This document shows, one piece after another, positions 33,231 through 44,742 of a stretch of 64,000 nt of DNA (its first letter is position 1; every line of letters begins with the position of its first letter). Source of the DNA: Nelumbo lutea (taxonomy: Eukaryota; Streptophyta; Magnoliopsida; Proteales; Nelumbonaceae); contig JAKGHH010000003.1 in assembly GCA_022828595.1 (NCBI GenBank), forward strand, positions 54,797,759 to 54,861,758, read 5' to 3'. The notes below the pieces were generated by a model. That model searched no databases. It was not told the origin of the DNA and was given only the letters and a program-made list of their open reading frames with translations. The position numbers and the translations under genes were made by a program.

Positions 33231-33813
33231 TTCAAAATTTGGTCTCCAACATCTTCGCAACACTATTCATCAATCTTAAGGCGCATTATCAATTCTTTTA
33301 ACAGATCCTTCAGGTTCGAACCCCCGCATCCAGTGGCCAACCAGCTATTTAAAACTTTCATGCTTTCCTTCTCTTTCCTATTCTAGTACAGAAAGTTGCA
33401 GACCATATTACAAGCCCACACCGACACTATGGAGGGATCATGCATACCATGAAGAGTCTTATTGATAATAGTTCTATCAATCTAGTAAATAGTGTCAACA
33501 CCTAGGTTGACAGGGTCACGGAGGATAAGGTCATCAATTTTTTAACTACTTTTCATTCATATCAATGGATTTATCCATGAATTTTCCTTTGAATTTGTGG
33601 CATGCTCCACATCGTTTGTTATAATAATTTCTCTTTACATTAGGAGGGAGACCCTTCGGGCCCCTCATCGAACCTTTATTCTTTTTACTTCTGACGCGCA
33701 TACATGAGGACGAAGACACATTCCATCATCACATAAAGGTTGAACAATCTTCTTCATTTTCATGTTTTTCGCAATTTCAAATCCATTAGAGGCTTTATTG
33801 AGGAGCTGGCCAA

Positions 33814-34189
33814 CCCTAGGTCAGCCCTAGCTCTTCCACTCTTTCCAGAGAAAACTCCAGCCTTCCTACTCAAGAGAGCTCCAACCCACTTACCAAAGAG
33901 AGCCCTAGACCACTTACCGAAGAAGTCTCTAGTCTTCCTGTCAAAGAAGGACCAACTACTATACAGAGGACTCTTACCAAAGAAAGATCATTCAAAGCAA
34001 AAAGGAAACTCTCCTCTTAGCAAGTTTCTTACTGAAGACCTTACCTTATTTCTCCGTATCTATTCTTGTAATTGTTTCTAATTTATTCTTTATTATTGTG
34101 TATAAATATTCAGCCATGTATAGCTATTCATCATAGTGAAATTCGACCCTTTATTTGAAATTCATTCTTCACTTAACTTTAACTAGCTT
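33814..34189 (+). mobile_element. Solo-type LTR copy (LTR-A) of a copia element
   Basis: It starts TGGCCAACCCTAGGTC, as does the 3' end of the copia element at 40267, and ends TTCACTTAACTTTAACT, as does the 5' LTR of that element at 36060. The inside has repeated CTTACCAAAGA-A-CCCT units and a TATA-like GTATAAATATT near 34100. No primer site follows, so it is a solo or rearranged copy. Confidence 0.6.
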
Positions 34190-35500
34190 TGAGCTTCTTG
34201 AGATCAACAATTTTTTCTATGATTTTTTGAACTTTTCTTTGTCATTTCTTCCTTAGTCCCTTCACTCCCATACTTCAGCCAGCTTGCTAACTGAAAGGAT
34301 GCCAAGAACCTAGTAAACAACACTCTCTGCACACCTGATGAAATACAAGTTGATACCTACACTCTAGAACCAAAGTCAAATTTCACAGAGAAAAAACCTA
34401 ATACACTAACTAAACAAACGGACCTAAACTAGTGAAAACACTCTAAAGAGACATCCACAACAGGATTAAAACTAGAAAATCAAAGAAAGAACTCCCTAAA
34501 AACAAGCCGTCACCGGCACAAATTGGTCCATGATTGAGTTTTGATCCAAAACAAGCTGTCGCTGGCAAAAGTCTTTTGAGCGTGCTATGGCCTATGAGAG
34601 AGCAAAGGCTTAAGGCCGCCACTACCTTCTTCAGTAAGGACCAGGCTTGGTACATTCTGAAACTCAAAGAAAGAACTATGATTTTGCGTTTGGGAATGTG
34701 TGTTTATGGTTCTGGAACTACATCACTGTTTCAGAACTCAGAAGCTCTTGCGCTGTCTTGCAGCAACCAACTTGCTCCTTACTCCGACTGCCGGAACCAC
34801 AAGACTCATAGTAGAAACTTTGATCTTCTCTTCATCCTCCTGAAGTCTAACTAAGTTCGCATTCTCTGACCCGTGGCTTCACCGGAAGTGTGAACATGTC
34901 AACTAGAAATGACCACGTCGTCAATTTTAAAAATGACTAACGTTAATGGAAATCCTATTGTTAGGTACAACTATCCGGTTGAACTAGACATGAAAAGACA
35001 AAAACTTTAAATCATTTGTGGATTTTTGAACTCCCTCTCATTTTCTCCTCGCCTCAACCAATCCAAAACTTAGAAGTTATCTACTAAACACCGGTGTCTA
35101 TGAACATGAAATCTATTGGTCGCGGCAAAAAATCAACTGGCGGTCATCAGTCATCATAATCATATTCATCGTCATCATCATCATCTTCTTCTCCTTCTTT
35201 GGGCAGTGAGCAGACATCCGGCAAAATCCCTGCACAATCGACGTCTGATGGCGTAGAACCAACCAGAGTTAGCTTCTTCTCCGTATTATTAATTTTTTTT
35301 TTGTTTTTTTTTCAATGGTTCTGAAGCCAAAGTTATACCCTAACTCCAGATCGGTAGTACAAATCCAATGCCCATTTTTTTACCTTTCTTAATTAACGAT
35401 TATGTGCTTTTCCTGTTTTTATTTTGGGTCTCTAAAATGAAATTTCTCTATTTTGTTTTTATTTTGAGTCTCTTTAGGTTGGATAGTTGTCTTTAGGTGG
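34190..35500. other. Unassigned DNA with a possible exon-like segment
   Basis: Nothing certain. One plus-strand stretch at 35107-35275 reads MKSIGRGKKSTGGHQ followed by a serine run with one stop. It may be the first exon of a lost gene. 34440-34860 has open frames on both strands without recognisable domains. Confidence 0.25.
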
Positions 35501-35504
35501 GTTG

Positions 35505-35637
35505 CTAATTTGAGGCTATAGAGCTCTTCCGTGAGATGCTACAAACCGGCACTAAACCAAACGAGATTACCTTGACAAGTGTTCTTACAGCTTGCACTAA
35601 ACTAGCAGAATTGAATCAAGGTAAATGGATCACGTAG
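35505..35637 (+). pseudogene. PPR protein gene fragment, upstream half
   Basis: The frame reads EAIELFREMLQTGTKPNEITLTSVLTACTKLAELNQGKWI, a typical PPR repeat of PLS-class plant proteins (family consensus: F-EM...G-KPNE-TL-SVL-AC...GKWIH). It stops in the middle of the expected GKWIHAYI motif. The continuation (HIHVYIDNVGIKMNEELF) is found at 49966, after 14 kb of retroelements. PPR proteins bind organelle RNA for editing, splicing or stability. This copy is destroyed. Confidence 0.75.
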
Positions 35638-35646
35638 AAAAATCTA

Positions 35647-36061
35647 TTGGGAATTGGCTTAACATTCACCTTTAAGCATTTTAAAACTAAAGAGAAATTC
35701 AAATATATGCATATCTTCCATTTTAGCTACTCAAGGCTTGAAAAAACACTTACTCAGTTGTGGCCGGTCTTAGACACTCTCCACTCGACTCCATGCTTCC
35801 AAAGATGGGATAAAAGTGACTAAGAGGATGCCTTGTCGAGTGGTGACCGTCTCTATTTATAGGTGTTCTTTAGACATTCAAAAAGTCCTCCCATCAAGGA
35901 CTTTGAAGTCTCTAAACACGTTACAGTCTACTTCGATTCTTAATTAATTCATAGGAGTCTATTGATTTCCTACAAAGTGGTCTTCAAAGTTACCACTCCA
36001 ACAATCAACGTGACCAAATTCGACCCATTCCTTAAAATTCATTCTTCACTTAACTTTAACT
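35647..36061 (+). mobile_element. 5' LTR of copia element 1 (chimeric LTR-B plus LTR-A tail)
   Basis: 35647-35990 starts TATTGGGAATTGGCTTAAC. It is repeated at 40400-40760 and 49687-49950, where it starts TGTTGGAAATCAGC. The last 70 bases (AATTCGACCC...TTTAACT) match the end of LTR-A at 34120-34189. It directly precedes the primer-binding site, so it works as a 5' LTR. A TATA-like CTATTTATAGG is near 35852. Confidence 0.7.
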
Positions 36062-36074
36062 TGGTATCAGAGCC
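36062..36074 (+). promoter_or_regulatory. Primer-binding site (tRNA-iMet type)
   Basis: TGGTATCAGAGCC is the standard plant copia site complementary to the 3' end of initiator methionine tRNA. The gag ATG is two bases downstream. Confidence 0.85.
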
Positions 36075-36075
36075 T

Positions 36076-36951
36076 ATGGCCTACAATACATCTATTGCTT
36101 CTGAAGCAATGAGCTCGAGCTCAACCTTCTCTCAAACTGCTTCTTTACCCTTGAGCCTCAGTTTGACTCCCAACATCTCTCACTATCTTACCATCAAACT
36201 TAATGGAGATAATTTTCTCCTTTGGAAAGCTTAGTTGCTTCCAGTACTCCGAGCTCACAAACTCATGGGACTAGTTGATGGATTGGCCAAGCCTCCTCCA
36301 GCAGAAATATCGGATCCAAATAACAGCAGTAAAATGATTCTAAATCCTGACTTCACTACCTAGGTGTAGCTAGATCAATTGGTCCTTAGCTGCCTCGTTG
36401 CCTCTCTTACTGAAGGAGTTCTAGCGCAAGTTGTTGGTCTCTCCATTGCTGCTGAGGTTTGAAGTTCTCTAGAAAGGTCATTCTCTTCTCACTTTAGATC
36501 CAGGGTGCTATAATTGAATTGCCAACTTCAAAATCTAAAGAAAGGAAATCTCTCCATCAGTGGCTACGTCTAGAAGGCCAAAACCACCACAGATAATCTT
36601 TTTGCAATTTCGAAACCGGTAGCAAAGGAAGATCTGGTTCTATATGTCTTATCGGGTTTGGGAAGTGAGTATGAATCTCTAATTACAGCTATCACAAATC
36701 AAGCTGATGCAGATCAACACAATATTAGTGATGTCCTTGATTTACTTTTGAGCCATGAATCTTGGCTTTTGCAATATAATTTTTTTAGTGAAAATCCTAA
36801 TGCGAATGTTGCCATGAACAATAAAAATACTACTAACAATTTTCAGACCCCTCAAAATCCCTATAATCAAAACAAGAGTGGCAACAATCATGGTAGAGGC
36901 AGAGGGCGTGGAGGTCAACCCTTAGGCCATGGACAAGGCCGCGGCAAATGA
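36076..36951 (+). pseudogene. gag of copia element 1, decayed
   Basis: It starts MAYNTSIASEAMSSSS and runs in one frame with about six stops (36234, 36361, 36460 and others). Recognisable parts: HYLTIKLNGDNFLLWKA (copia gag N-terminal box), YVLSGLGSEYESLITAIT, a Q/N-rich stretch and a Gly/Arg-rich GRGRGRGG. A degenerate zinc knuckle (QLCNKPGQGALKCY) follows after the stop. The protein would package the element's RNA. Confidence 0.85.
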
Positions 36952-38160
36952 AATAACATTGTCTATCAATTGTGTAACAAACCGGGCCAGGGTGCATTGA
37001 AGTGTTACAAACAATTTGATTTGTCAAATCAAGGAGAAAGCAGATCACATCCAGTAGACCCTGTAGCCTTTCACAGTGGTATTCCCCACAATGGCTCTAC
37101 CACCGGATCTGGAATTGTCCAGTTTGGTATCCAGACATAGGTGCCACCCATCATATGACACCTGATGTTGACAACTTACAAGTTCGATCTGAATACCAAG
37201 GATCAGATCAAGTAAAGATTGGTAATAGCACAGGTTTGACTATAAACAATGCAGGGTCAGCTTCATTAGTTTGCAATGATAATCAATTTACTCTAAAGAT
37301 TATTTTTAATGTTCCCTCTCTTACCAAAAATTTGCTTTTTGTAAGTATATTTACCAAGGATAATAATTTAATTTTTGAATTTCATCTGGATTTCTTTGTC
37401 TTGAAGGACCATACGGGGAGAATTTTACTCAGAGGACCCAGTAGAGATAGACTCTATTAGTTTCATGGAGCAGTTCAACAGAGGACAAAAAACTTGGAAG
37501 CTTGTGTTGGAGAGAAACCTCCCTGTCAAAATGGCATCAATGACTTGGCTATTCCTCCTTAAGAGTTGTGAAAAACATTATTTCTAAGTTTGGTTTACCT
37601 TATTCTAGTTCTTTTAGTTATCCTTTTGTGTGTGAAGCTTGTCAAATGGGAAAAGTCCATCATTTAAGTTTACCGTCTTCAAATACGGATTTTTCTTCTT
37701 TGCTTGAGTTGGTATTTTTTAATGTATGGAGACTTGCCCCAACTTTATTTAATAAAGGATTTCGGTATTATGTTCTATTTATAGATGCATATTCAAAATT
37801 TTCATAGATTTTTCCTCTTAAGAGAAAATCAGATGTGTTTAATATGTTTCTTAAATTCAAGAACCATGCTGAGAATCTTTTCTCTACAAAAATCAAGATG
37901 TTTCAGAGTGATTGGGGTGGTGAAATTTGTTCTCTCTCTCGTTATCTTGACAATGCCGGTATTACTCACCGTCTTAGCTGTCCACACACGCATGAACAAA
38001 ATGGCAGTGCTGAATGCAAACACTGGCACATTATTGAGTCTACCTTATCTCTACTAGCGTTCTCTTCTCTCCCTCAATCCTTCTGGGCCGATGTTGAAAC
38101 TACAATCTTTCTTATCAATCGACCGTCTACTCGAGGACTTGGTAATCTCTCTCCCTGAGA
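36952..38160 (+). pseudogene. Protease and integrase of copia element 1
   Basis: The protease motif appears as PDIGATHHMTPDV near 37131, where the catalytic D-T/S-G is D-I-G. GAG-pre-integrase text follows (KNLLFVSIFTKDNN, FPFVCEACQMGKVHHLS, near 37620). The integrase core then gives YVLFIDAYSKFS, FQSDWGGEICS and THEQNGSAECKHWHIIE, so D, D and E are still visible, and FWADVETTIFLINR. Frameshifts occur near 37565 and 38155. Confidence 0.85.
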
Positions 38161-40257
38161 AGTTATTTGGCAAACCTCCAGATTATTCTATGTTGAAAGT
38201 ATTTGGTTGTAAATGTTTTCCTCTACTTTGGCCTTATAATTTGCACAAGATGGATTTTTTATCTACTCCTTGTATCTTTATTGGCTATAGCAGTAGTCAC
38301 AAAGGGTATCGTTGTTACAACCCTGCTACCAGCAAGGAGATCATTGCTCGTCATGTTGTTTTTTATGAACATTCCTTCCCAAGAATGGTCCAATCACCAC
38401 CATCTCCCAGCCCTGCTACTCCTACTAGGGTTACTCTCCCCTCTCTGGGCTTCCTTAATACTAACACTTGTCCAACTTCTACTGGTTCTATTCCTAAGGT
38501 ATCTCCTAATAACCTGCCATCTATATCTGTTACTAATGAGAAATCTACCACTTCTTCCTCTGTACCAGAATAGGAAGCTTCCATGATTGATGATCTTATA
38601 CCAGTTCAGTGCACCAGACCTATTCAGGAGTTGCTAGACACAACCCCTATTGTAGGGCCGCTTGTTCACACTCATACTATGACAACTTGGTCCATGGCAT
38701 CCAAATCAGCTCAAGCTCTGATAGCTACTCGCCATCCTCTTCCTCTTGCTCTACTCCATGATGTTACTACTCATGAAGAGGAGCGATCTTCCTATGGATA
38801 GACTACTAAATCCCCTCATTGGTGTTCTGCTATGGCAGCTGAGTTTCATGCGCTACTTCAGAACGGCATGTAGGAATTGGTTCCCTATGATTCCTCTATG
38901 AACTGGTTGGGTCTAAGTGGGTCTTTAAAATCAAACGACACCCAGATGGGTCGATTGAACGTTACAAGGCCCACCTTGTTGTGCAAGGTTTTACTCAAGT
39001 TCCGGGGTTGATTTCACTGAGACCTTCAGCCCCGTGGTTAAACCGGCAACTGTGCGTACTATTTTGTCACTCACAGTTTCCCGTGGATGGGACATCCATT
39101 AGTTAGACATCCATAATGCCTTCCTTAATGGTTTTATTACTGAGATGATTTATATGCATCAACCGAAAGGGTTTGAGGATAGTAATTATCCGGATCATGT
39201 CTGCAAGCTTCATAAAGCCCTTCTATGGTCTTAAACAGGCTCCCCGGGCTTGGTTTTCTCGATTAAGTAATAAACTACATGATCTTGGTTTTCGTAGTTC
39301 TCAATGTGATCCTTCCTTATTTATCTACAATTAGGATCAGATTGTTGTCTATATTCTTGTTTACATTGATGATATCATTGTTACTAGCTCTTCTTCTCTA
39401 CATGTTTCTCAACTTATTAGCAGTTTGTCTCAGACATTTGCTCTGAAGGATTTTGGGTCATCGCACTATTTTCTTGGCGTTGAGTCTCACTGTGATACCT
39501 CAGGGCTGTTTCTTTCTCAGCACAAGTACATATTAGATCTCCTGTTGAAAACTAATCTTGTTGCAACCAAATCGGTTTCTAGTCCATTGGCCACCTCTTC
39601 TCCTCTATCTCAATTTGATGGTGAGTTACTCCTTGATCCCACTCAGTATGGGAGCATAGTAGGTGCACTCCAGTATGTCACTCTTACTCGACCGGATGTT
39701 GCTTTTGTAGTTAATAAAGTTTGTCAATTTTTGCATGCCCCTACTACTAAGCATTGGAATGCAGTTAAACGTATTCTATGGCATTTGAAGGGTTCCATTG
39801 ACATTTATTTTTCTTGGCTCACACATTGGAGACATTGACTGCTTACTATGATGCTAACTGGGCTAGTTGCCCTGATGATAGATGATTTATTAGTGGCTAT
39901 GGTAGTTTTCTTGGTTCTCATTTGATCTCGTGGAGTGCTAAGAAACAACTGACTATTGCTCGCTCTAGTACTAAAGCTGAATTCCGAGCTCTAGTGAATG
40001 CCACTACCAAATTCTTGTGGCTAAATTCTTTTCTTTTTGATTTGAGGGTCAAACTTAAGTCTCCACCAGTTCTCTACTGTGATAATATTGGGGCCACGTA
40101 TCTTGCAGGTCATCCCATTTTCCGTGCCCATACTAAACATATTGAGGTTGATTTTCGTTTCCTTCGGGATCTTATCGTTAAGAAGTGTCTGATCATGCGG
40201 TTCTTGCCCACATAGGATCAACTTGCTGATATTTTCACTAAGCTTCTTTCTTCTTAA
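38161..40257 (+). pseudogene. Reverse transcriptase and RNase H of copia element 1
   Basis: After the integrase tail (LFGKPPDYSMLKVFGCKCFP, HVVFYEHSFP) and a Ser/Pro linker comes the RT: SKWVFKIKRHPDGSIERYKA-LV-QGFTQ, ETFSPVVKPATVRTILSL and the catalytic VYIDDIIVTS near 39359. An open stretch 39425-39838 (ALKDFGSSHYFLGVES, VGALQYVTLTRPDVAF) follows. RNase H: LISWSAKKQLTIARSSTKAEFRALV, PVLYCDNIGATYLAG, AHTKHIEVDFRFLRD, ending DQLADIFTKLLSS. Several stops and frameshifts make it non-functional. Confidence 0.88.
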
Positions 40258-40266
40258 TGGTTTGAA

Positions 40267-40770
40267 TGGCCAACCCTAGGTCGACCAGCCCTAACTCTTC
40301 CACTCTTACCAAAGAAAGCTCGAGCCTTCCTTCTAAAGAGAGCTCCAGCCCACTTACCAAAGAGAACCCTAGATCTCCTACCAAAGAAGGCTCTAGTCCA
40401 CTTAACATTCACCTCTAAGCATTTTAAAACTAAAGAGAAATTCAAATAGATGCATATCTTCCATTTTTTCTACTCAAGGCTTGAAAAACCACTTACTCAG
40501 TCGTGGCCGGTCTCAGACACTCCCCACTCGACTCCATGCTTCCAAAGATGGGATAAAAGCAACTAAGAGGATGCCTTGCCGAGTGGTGACCGTCTCTATT
40601 TGTATGCGTTCTTTAGACATTCAGAAAGTCCACCCATCAAGGACTTTGAAGTCTCTTAACACGTTACACTCTACTTCGATTCTTAATTAATTCATAGTAG
40701 TCTATTGATTTCCTGCAAAGTGGTCTTCAACGTTACCACTCCAACAATCAACGTGACCACTCCAACGATC
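40267..40770 (+). mobile_element. 3' LTR of copia element 1 (LTR-A head joined to LTR-B)
   Basis: 40267-40400 matches the start of LTR-A (TGGCCAACCCTAGGTC...). From CTTAACATTCACC (about 40403) it matches LTR-B to AATCAACGTGACC. The LTR-A tail seen in the 5' LTR is missing; CTCCAACGATCTCCCAC follows instead. The mixture is discussed as a finding. Confidence 0.65.
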
Positions 40771-41159
40771 TCCCACTTGGTCTATTGTTTGTTGTTTATT
40801 TATTTATTTATTTAAGATTGGAATTTTCTAAAGAACTGAGATAAGGATGTTAAGTACCTTGGTTTTGATGATTTCAGCAAATACTTGAGCATGAAGAGAT
40901 CATTGTCAATTCAATGCGAGAAAAACCTATTTTCATGTCAAAGTACCTACATAATCACCACCCCCAACTTATAAAGTTATCAAATTAGGCATAATAGAAT
41001 GAGCTCACAACCCCAATAACGGCCAACAAACCATAATGGTACATGTCATCTAGATATTAGGATGACAAAGGCCAACTAGGAGCGATCAACTACCTGAATC
41101 AAATGTGCACAGAGTAACAAAAATCTAAAATACAATGGAATTACAAATTGACAAAACAA
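40771..41159. other. Probable 3' LTR remnant of copia element 2
   Basis: On the minus strand it directly follows a purine-rich AGTGGGAGC at 41155-41165, where a 3' LTR should start. There is no second LTR to confirm the length. No coding content is seen. Confidence 0.4.
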
Positions 41160-43264
41160 GCTCCCACTAATTAAATAAATTCATTTACATCACAGACTCC
41201 TATATCACTAATATGTCATTTGAATATGTTAATTGGAAGTTCTTTAGTTATACGATCTGCTAAATTGCTTTCTGAGGCAACCTAAGATATAGTTATTGAC
41301 CCATCATGCACCTTTTCATGAACAAAATGATACTAGACATTGATATGTTTAGCTCTTGAGTGATATTGTGCATCCTTCGGAAGTGCAATTGCAGCGGAAT
41401 TATCACAATAAAGTTGAAAGGTTCTGGATATAGAGTTAACAATGGGCAATCCTCTCAGAAAGCTTCTCAACCATATGGCATGCCTTGTAGCCTCACAATA
41501 AGTGATGTATTCTTGTAATACATACCTCTAGATATAGATAAAACCATGCATACCTACTTTTGGCTCCTCCAAGAAATGGCTCCTCCAACCATCATAAAAA
41601 CATGCCCAGATGTAGATTTTTTAAAATTTGGATATCCCTTGTAATCAACGTCAGCACACCTAGTCACCTCTAGATTTTCAACTTGGCCATATATAAGCAT
41701 ATAGTGCTTAGTTCGTTGAAGGTATCTCATTATCTTTTCAGCTATTTGCCAATGTTTCTATCTTGGATTGCTTTATTTTTTCCCCAGCATTCCTATCACA
41801 AAACTCAAGTCAAGTCAGGTACAAATCATGGCATACATTAGGCTTCCAACTACAGATGCATAAGGGATATTCTTCATTTTTTGCCACTCAAGATCATTCT
41901 TAGGACATTAATCAAGTCTTAAAGCATCCCCTTTAACAAATGGAGACTCTACAGAAGAACAAGATTCCATGCCAAATTTCTTTAGCATTCTCTTTATGTA
42001 AGTTTCTTGTGAATGGCCAACAAGTCTCAACTTCCAATTTCAGTATATTTTAATTCCCAAAACATAGGATGCCTCACCAAGTCTCATCATAATCTACTCC
42101 TTCTCTTTAAGTGAATCCCTTAGCAACTAATTGTGCCTTATATTTCTCACTGGTTCCATTAGAGCTTCTTTTGGTCTTAAAGACCCATTTACAACCAATG
42201 GTTTTACTCCCTTCAACAAGTCAACCAACTCCCATACTAAGTTATGTTCCATAGGTTTAATTTCTTCTTTCATGGCTTCCAACCATTGCTCAAAATTCTA
42301 ATGTTTTAAGGTTTCTAAAGAATTTTTGGAATCATTATCCACATGACCAGGTTTAGCAAGACATACAATGTAATCATCTGGAGTTGCAGATCTTTTAATT
42401 CTCTGAGGTCTCCGTGAGGATCTAACATCAACACTATTTGGAATAACATTTGGAGCAATATTCAGTAAAACTTCATTAATCAAGTCTTCCATTTGAATTT
42501 TACCCCATTCAAAACTGTCATTACTAGTTTAAAAAACTTTACATCCCTAGATTCAATTATGGTAGAGTTAGTGTTTGACGGATCACACAACCTTTTAATT
42601 CTCTGAGGTCTCTATGAGGGTTCAACATCAAAATTATTTGGAATAACATTTGGAGCGAGATTTAGTAAAACTTCATCAATCAAGTCTTCCATTTGAATTT
42701 AACCCCTTTCGAAACTGTCATTACTAGTTTAAAGAAAACTTCACATCCCTAGATTCGATGACGGTAGAGTTAGGGTTTGATGGATCATACAAACTATATC
42801 CCTTTGATCTTTGTCGATACCCCATAAAGTAGCAACTAATGGATCTAGGTGAAGTTTTAGGAAATCCTGGAGATAAAATCTTAGATTTAGCAGCACAACC
42901 CCATACAAGTAGGTGATTCAGACTTGGCTTCTTTCCAGTTCATATCTCAAATGGTGTTTTGGGCACCGATTTAGAAAGTACTCTATTCAAGATGTACACT
43001 ACCATTTTAATAGCTTCTCTCCATAAGGATGAAGGTAAGGTGGCACTGCTCATCATACTATGCACCATATTCATTAATGTCCAATTTCTTCTTCCAGCAA
43101 TGCCATTTTGTTGAGACGTATGGGCTATTGAGGTTTAATGAATAATCCCATGCTCTTGGAGAAAATCATCAAATATCTCAAATTCACTACCTTTATCAGA
43201 CCATAGAATTTTGATTCTCCTATCTAGTTGATTTTCCACTTCAGCCTTATACACCTCGAATGTG
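41160..43264 (-). pseudogene. Copia element 2 pol: integrase, truncated RT, RNase H
   Basis: Read on the minus strand from 43264: integrase ([60 protein letters not shown]), a linker (RSSRRPQRIKRSATP) and the RT start (EAMKEEIKPMEHN-VWELV). The RT middle with the YVDD box is deleted. The RT tail (GEASYVLGIKIY, ESPFVKGDALRLD) and RNase H (QLYCDNSAAIALPKDAQYHSRAKHINV) follow. A tandem duplication (42391-42790) lies in the linker. The element is in opposite orientation to copia element 1. Confidence 0.85.
42391..42790. repeat. Tandem duplication of ~200 bp inside copia element 2
   Basis: 42391-42588 and 42589-42790 both carry CTTTTAATTCTCTGAGGTCTC, ACATTTGGAGC, CAAGTCTTCCATTTGAATTT and CATTACTAGTTTAAA in the same order. 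They differ at about one base in ten. The duplication is in the linker between integrase and RT. Confidence 0.85.
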
Positions 43265-43269
43265 TTTGT

Positions 43270-43922
43270 TGTTAGATAGTTATGCCCTTAGGTCCAATCA
43301 GATTGATATATCTTTTGACATTTATTGTAAATGAATAAAGTACATAATTGATTCATGTCATTGTGGTGTGTTTCTGTGTAATACCCTTAAACCGAACACT
43401 TATGAGACTCGTGTTAGTTTAGAATCTTCACAGCCATTGGATAGATCTAGGGAGATTTATCCTACCAAGGCCGACACTGATGTGCTACCAAGTTGGTTGG
43501 GGTGGCTTGTCTCAGCTACCATGTTGAGGCCTAAGGTACATGTAGTGTAGGTTTTCTTGAAACTCTGAATCAGACCAAATTCCAGTATTGCCCTGGACCT
43601 TGGAGACAGATGGGTAAAACTGAAATATTACACCTGACCCCTAGACTCGATTATGATACTGCACTATGTGTCGGATTGGGCTATCTTTAATATACCAATT
43701 AATGAGATCTTTAGAGGGTATCAAAACCTGGGTATGTTGGGACAGTCCATAAACTCATCTGAGTGGGTGATCATAGTGACATGATCAGCCCCTTTGTCGG
43801 ACAAAGTAAATGATCGGAAAATGCACTCTCTTTGATGGAAACCTAAATTGCTGGCAATTGATTTCAAACGCTGAGATTTATTTTTGTAAAATATATTTAT
43901 ATAGAGATATACATATATATAC

Positions 43923-43957
<35 letters not shown>

Positions 43958-43960
43958 CAT

Positions 43961-44003
<43 letters not shown>

Positions 44004-44742
44004 TATATAGATATATATTATGATTTCAAAATGTTTACAAAATGTTTTAATTCTCGGGATCCATATAAGTAAAGAGTGCAACATTGTTCCTTGCAGCCGA
44101 GGGAGAGGTCATCTCTTGTCGGGTAGTGTTTGATCATTATGGGCTGAGAGGTTAAGTGTAAGACCATTGAGGGTAATAACTAATGGGTAATCTTGCATCT
44201 GCCCACAGTCCTTGGGTTTTCATAATTAGATTAACAAGCTGATCCAAAAAAGACTATAAATAGGGGGCGAATTCCTCAATTTTAACACGCAACAACCTGT
44301 AGAATTCTCTCCTATTCTTGCCATCCCTACCTAGTTCGATCTCCTCTTGTGGAATTGATCAAGAAAGGGTCTTGATATTGCTTCTTGGTTGAAGAAGCAA
44401 TTTGAAATCGTGCTCACTAGCCCCTATTCGATTCTTGCTGAAAGAGTCATCCCGCTGATCCTACTTCATCACACACTGTCATCTTCAGTGGAAGTGGGTT
44501 TTGGTCTTCTCCTTGGGCGTGAACACCTTCATTAGGAGTTACTGCTACTTCGTATCAGATATATCCCTTTCCTCCCTTTTGGTTTCAGATCTGGTCTGGT
44601 TTGGATTCAAGAACGAACCTTGAAAATATAGTTTTCTAAATTGGGGAATGCGATTCCTGGATGGGAGAAAAGAAATTTTGAAATTTTGCCCAACCTTCCT
44701 GTAGGGTTCGACCATCCATATGATAGATCTCCCATCCCTTCA
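43270..44742 (+). mobile_element. Solo LTR of another copia-type element, 5-bp target duplication
   Basis: It begins TGTTAGATAGTTATGCCC and ends ATCCCTTCA. The flanks are both TTTGT (43265-43269 and 44743-44747). The 1473-bp insert splits the integrase of copia element 2 between KSNALQM and NTFEVYK. It holds an AT-rich microsatellite and a TATA-like ACTATAAATAGGGG near 44254, followed by leader-like text. No primer site or coding region is present, so it is a solo LTR produced by recombination. The orientation is inferred from the TATA box. Confidence 0.9.
43893..44022. repeat. (AT)n / (ATAC)n microsatellite
   Basis: About 130 bases of TATATA and ATACATAT lie in the solo LTR. The open frames across it (MYIYIYMYI types) are simple-sequence artefacts. 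Confidence 0.95.

Noticed and set aside
43721..44084. Open frames rich in Ile, Tyr and Met on both strands
   Set aside because: Products of the AT/ATAC microsatellite.
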